NCBI RefSeq assembly: GCF_024679095.1
Contig: NC_066520.1
Span: 17,331,831-17,395,830, forward strand
Direction: 5' to 3'
Origin: Eriocheir sinensis
Lineage: Eukaryota > Arthropoda > Malacostraca > Decapoda > Varunidae
Length of the DNA: 64,000 bases
In this document: positions 59,118 to 64,000 of the stretch, piece by piece
How the letters are laid out: the number at the start of each line of letters is the position of its first letter
Numbering within the stretch: position 1 is the first letter of the stretch
The notes under the pieces: generated by a model
Told to the model about the DNA's origin: nothing
The model's input: the letters and a program-made list of their open reading frames with translations, nothing else
Database searches by the model: none
Made by a program: the position numbers and the translations under genes

Positions 59118-59420
59118 GGGTAGGCGGTGATTGAGTGGATAGCATGACGCCGCCGCGTCCAGAACTTCGCGGGTTCGCGCCCCGCCCGGTGCCACAAGTC
59201 GGGATTTTTCAGTCACCGCCGAGTGGCCTAGACTACCCATATGCCGTCCAGAAGACCACCTATCAACCCGGACTCTAGATTTGTCTTTCTAAAAGAGAGA
59301 GTCAACAATGAGCTCGGGAGGCAGCATGAGCCAGCAAGAAGGCGCCACTTGCCTGCACAGCAACAGGCTGGTGCCGACCATCAGGCCCTACCCAGCTATT
59401 GTGCCACTGGAAGAAATATA
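59118..59420 (+). mobile_element. SINE-C, tRNA-derived
   Basis: A-box-like TGATTGAGTGG (59128-59138) with GGATAGCATGAC, then B box GGTTCGCGCCC (59172-59182) inside CGCGGGTTCGCGCCCCGCC. The body (GTCGGGATTTTTCAGTCACC, GAGTGGCCTAGACTACCC, CCATCAGGCCCTACCC) is unlike SINE-A and SINE-B. It ends beside a (GA)n array. The head cannot fold as a complete tRNA, so it is called a SINE. Confidence 0.65.
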
Positions 59421-59426
59421 AAATGG

Positions 59427-61660
<2,234 letters not shown>

Positions 61661-61680
61661 GCCAATGTCAGCACTACCGC

Positions 61681-61839
61681 CACACCTCTCTCGGGTGTTT
61701 CTGACTCCCAATCAAGGTCAACGAGGGTGTCACGTAATCACCGGGCGCACCACGCCTCGCGGAGCCACACTGGCGCGTATATATACCGGCGCCGCAGAGG
61801 AGGCGTCAGACTAACTCCCAAGTCGCAACACCAAACACC
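61681..61839 (+). promoter_or_regulatory. GYP-3 promoter and 5' UTR
   Basis: TATATATA (61778-61785) lies 30 bp before the A of TCAGACT (A at 61808); the 5' UTR is 32 nt. Upstream it keeps CACACCTCTCTC (61681), ATCAAGGT, CGAGGGTGT, TCACGTAAT (61730-61738) and CCACGCC (61750-61756) in the GYP-2 order and near the same spacing. From the initiator on, TCAGACTAACWCYCAAGTCG is almost unchanged. Confidence 0.8.
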
Positions 61840-63003
61840 ATGGCCAAAGCTGTAAGCACCCTGCACCCGCCCTGGCCCCTGCCCCGACCACTCACCCGCC
61901 CCTGCCCCTTTGCACCCACTCACAGCAGTGTCAATACAGCACATTAACGATTTCTTTCACTAAGTATCGCAGAAAGACCATCCTCAGTTGTGTGATCCTA
62001 TGAACACAATGCATCCGCCACACACACCACAACTCACCATTCTACAACGCTTGATAAAACATTATTTCCACGTGACTGTTTACAAAGACTTGTAGGATGC
62101 AGTGATATGTTTAGGTAATTACGTATAACAGTGAACAGTCTGATATGTTCATGTGCACACACAGACTTCCTTTGAGCACTATATGTTAACGTCATTCTAC
62201 TGCCCCTTTCCCATAGGCCCCAGCAACCCTCGTGCCACCCCTCGGCAGACAGATGTTGTCTCCTGCCTGTTTAGGGACTAACCCCAGGCTTTCCTGCAGC
62301 TCCCCTTCACCACAGTCCTCTCCCTACAAGAGTAACTTTATGACAGCTAGTTATTATTCCCTACTTACCGCTTGACCACCACCTACCCCTTCTACAGCTG
62401 TCCTTACACCCCAGTCACCCCCCACCCCCAAGAATTGGCTTACGTCAGCTAGGTAATAGTCCCTACTTATCGGTTGACCAGATCTTAGACTCCTAGACAC
62501 CCCGCCGGCAGAGTTACTCCCCCACCCCTGAGGCAGCCTTCCCCCGCAGGTATTCTTCGTGCTCTCCGCGCTGCTGGTGCTGGCCGCCGCCATGCCCGAA
62601 CCCAAGGCTGAGCCGGAGGCCAAAGCTGAACCCGGATACTTTGGCGGCTTCGGCGGCTTTGGCGGCTACGGAGGCTACGGCGGATACGGAGGTTATGGCG
62701 GCTATGGCGGTTTCAGACGCTTCGGCGGCTATGGCGGCGGCTATGGCGGCTACGGAGGCTACGGTGGCTATGGTTACTATGGTAAGTCAGTATGCATGTG
62801 TGTGTTTGTGTGTTTACCCAGTACTGTTTTTGCCTTCTGACACCACCTCTAAGAGTCTCTGATTGCATACCACTCCATTCCTCCCTTGCCGCTACAATAA
62901 AGTTATTTTCTTTAACTTACAAACCACGTGTGATAATAAGTGAGCCTCGCCCGTTCACTCAGCGGCTGAGATGTGTAACGCTACTTTCTCCTTCACAGGT
63001 TAA
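61840..63003 (+). CDS. GYP-3: secreted Gly/Tyr-rich peptide precursor
   Basis: Three coding exons: 61840-61851 (Met-Ala-Lys-Ala, donor GCT|GTAAGC), 62550-62781 (acceptor CCCCCGCAG, donor TATG|GTAAGT) and 62999-63003 (acceptor CTTCACAG, bases GT then TAA). Introns are 698 bp (phase 0) and 217 bp (phase 1); product 82 residues. Residues 1-18 are a signal peptide ending Ala-Ala-Ala. Residues 19-32 are MP-EP-KA-EP-EA-KA-EP. Residues 33-82 start GYFGGFGG, continue as GGY repeats with one basic break (FRRF), and end GYYG. The acidic dipeptide run differs in sequence from GYP-2 but keeps its length and register. Retention of intron 2 would instead add a Cys-rich hydrophobic tail (GKSVCMCVFVCLPS and 5 more residues). 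It is the tandem duplicate of GYP-2. Confidence 0.9.
62896..62901 (+). terminator. Intronic AATAAA in GYP-3 intron 2
   Basis: A perfect AATAAA inside intron 2, about 115 nt past the donor and followed by a T-rich stretch. If used it would end an intron-retained transcript whose frame stops before it (at about 62840). Use is unproven. Confidence 0.3.
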
Positions 63004-63120
63004 CTTCCCGGGCTCCTCGGCAATCACAAGCCAACGCTCTCCGCCTATCATTTAACTTAACAATTATCATTTCCTGTGCCTGCCATCTGACACCATTTCA
63101 GAGCACTGTCTTTCATCAAC

Positions 63121-63126
63121 AATAAA
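63121..63126 (+). terminator. GYP-3 polyadenylation signal
   Basis: AATAAA 118 nt after the stop, at the same relative place as in GYP-2 and in the same AATAAATATTTTAAA context. Confidence 0.75.
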
Positions 63127-63319
63127 TATTTTAAAACAAATTTCTCGCTATTCTTGTCCTTTTTATTCCGGCAATTATGTGCTGACGTGAAAATGTGTAC
63201 ATAACGATACTAAACTGAGCCGTGTCGGCCAGGAGCTGTGGTCCTGTGTGTGTAGTCGTCATGACTCCCAAGAAGCAGCTAAAACAACAAAGTTTCCGGA
63301 ACACACCCACCGCCTAACA

Positions 63320-63512
<193 letters not shown>

Positions 63513-63758
63513 TTTAAAACACATTTTGGAGTGTTTTTACAGCATGTTGCATCATCTCTCACTTGGTTACAATGTGTTTGAACCTGTCAAGCAGCCCAGT
63601 AGCCACTGACCAGGATTGCATCATCTCTCTCAGGCTCTGTCCTGTTCCTCTTACATCATGTTAGGACATAGCCGGACTTGTGCCACTGTGTTGTAGTTTG
63701 ACTGTTTAGGTGTTACAGGCCAGCCACTCATTCCTGAGCTAACTGCAAGAGCGTAGAG

Positions 63759-63905
63759 ATGTCACTGACCACAAGGATTAATGTATCTGGTAGGAAGAGT
63801 GATCCAGTGTGGGAACATTTTAGCAGAATTCCTTCAAAGTCTGGGAAAGCATGAAGAGCTATATGCAAACAGTGTAAACTGGAGTTACAAGGAATAGTAG
63901 CAAGA
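63759..63905 (+). pseudogene. hAT-like transposase BED-finger remnant
   Basis: From ATG 63759 the frame reads a BED zinc-finger start: GRKSDPVWEHF, with the family's Trp and Phe, then ICKQCKLELQGIVARLK with the first Cys pair (C-x2-C). An in-frame TGA (63852-63854) separates the two parts, and the expected His/Cys pair after the finger is absent, with a stop further on. BED fingers at the N-terminus are typical of hAT transposases and ZBED-like genes. It is a decayed piece, cut by the window edge. Confidence 0.6.
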
Positions 63906-64000
63906 CTGAAAAGAGCCAAATTTATTGTCATAAGAATTAAAAACCTTATTTTTTAAAGATTTTGAATTTCGATTTCAAAGAATTTTTATGAACTACTTTC

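Noticed and set aside
59118..59190. tRNA gene candidate with GGTTCGCGCCC
   Set aside because: The head cannot complete acceptor and anticodon stems and is followed by SINE-like body sequence.

Overview
The window is eukaryotic and fits a decapod crustacean, probably a crab or shrimp; that assignment is inference. It has multi-exon genes with TATA plus arthropod-type initiator promoters, GT-AG introns and AATAAA signals. It also has an extreme density of (GA)n, (CA)n, (TA)n and (TTA)n microsatellites, many minisatellites with 47 to 180 bp units, tRNA-derived SINEs and non-LTR (LINE) remnants. Nearly all long open frames here are microsatellite artefacts (poly-Ser/Leu, Arg-Glu, Tyr-Ile, Cys-Val and similar) and are not annotated as genes.

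Layout. 1-14.5 kb is simple sequence: kilobase-long one-sided pyrimidine and purine tracts built from minisatellites, including a 12-copy 47-bp array at 6.75-7.3 kb. 14.5-30 kb alternates unique AT-rich DNA with microsatellites and holds SINE pieces (24.75-25.1 kb) and a 99-bp MITE-like element (26.8 kb). 30-39 kb has two weak candidate exons (30.0 and 32.7 kb), a 140-180 bp minisatellite, a LINE 3' end (36.1 kb) and a third weak candidate exon (38.5 kb). 39-57 kb carries SINEs (39.3, 45.4, 47.5, 53.8 kb), a roughly 780-bp (TTA)n tract (46.1-46.85 kb) and two adjacent large minisatellites (51.3-53.6 kb).

The real genes are three paralogues for short secreted Gly/Tyr-rich peptides, here GYP-1 (minus strand, 43.8-42.9 kb), GYP-2 (plus, 57.1-58.1 kb) and GYP-3 (plus, 61.8-63.0 kb). 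Each has a TATA box about 31 bp before a TCAG/CAGT initiator, a tiny first coding exon, a phase-0 intron inside the signal peptide, and a second exon coding almost everything. GYP-2 and GYP-3 are a tandem duplication of about 1.5 kb; their promoters and 3' noncoding parts are still closely alike. In both, exon 3 supplies only the last two bases of the terminal Gly codon and the stop.

The most interesting signal is the precursor design. Between the signal peptide and the GY-rich peptide, all three proteins carry an unbroken run of X-Pro/X-Ala dipeptides (7, 7 and 4), as in precursors trimmed stepwise by dipeptidyl peptidase (promelittin, procecropin). All three end in a single Gly just before the stop, a possible amide donor. 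The design resembles insect NPLP4-type precursors. I infer a locus of processed, possibly C-terminally amidated, Gly/Tyr-rich peptides (neuropeptide-like or antimicrobial). No biochemical function can be proved from sequence.
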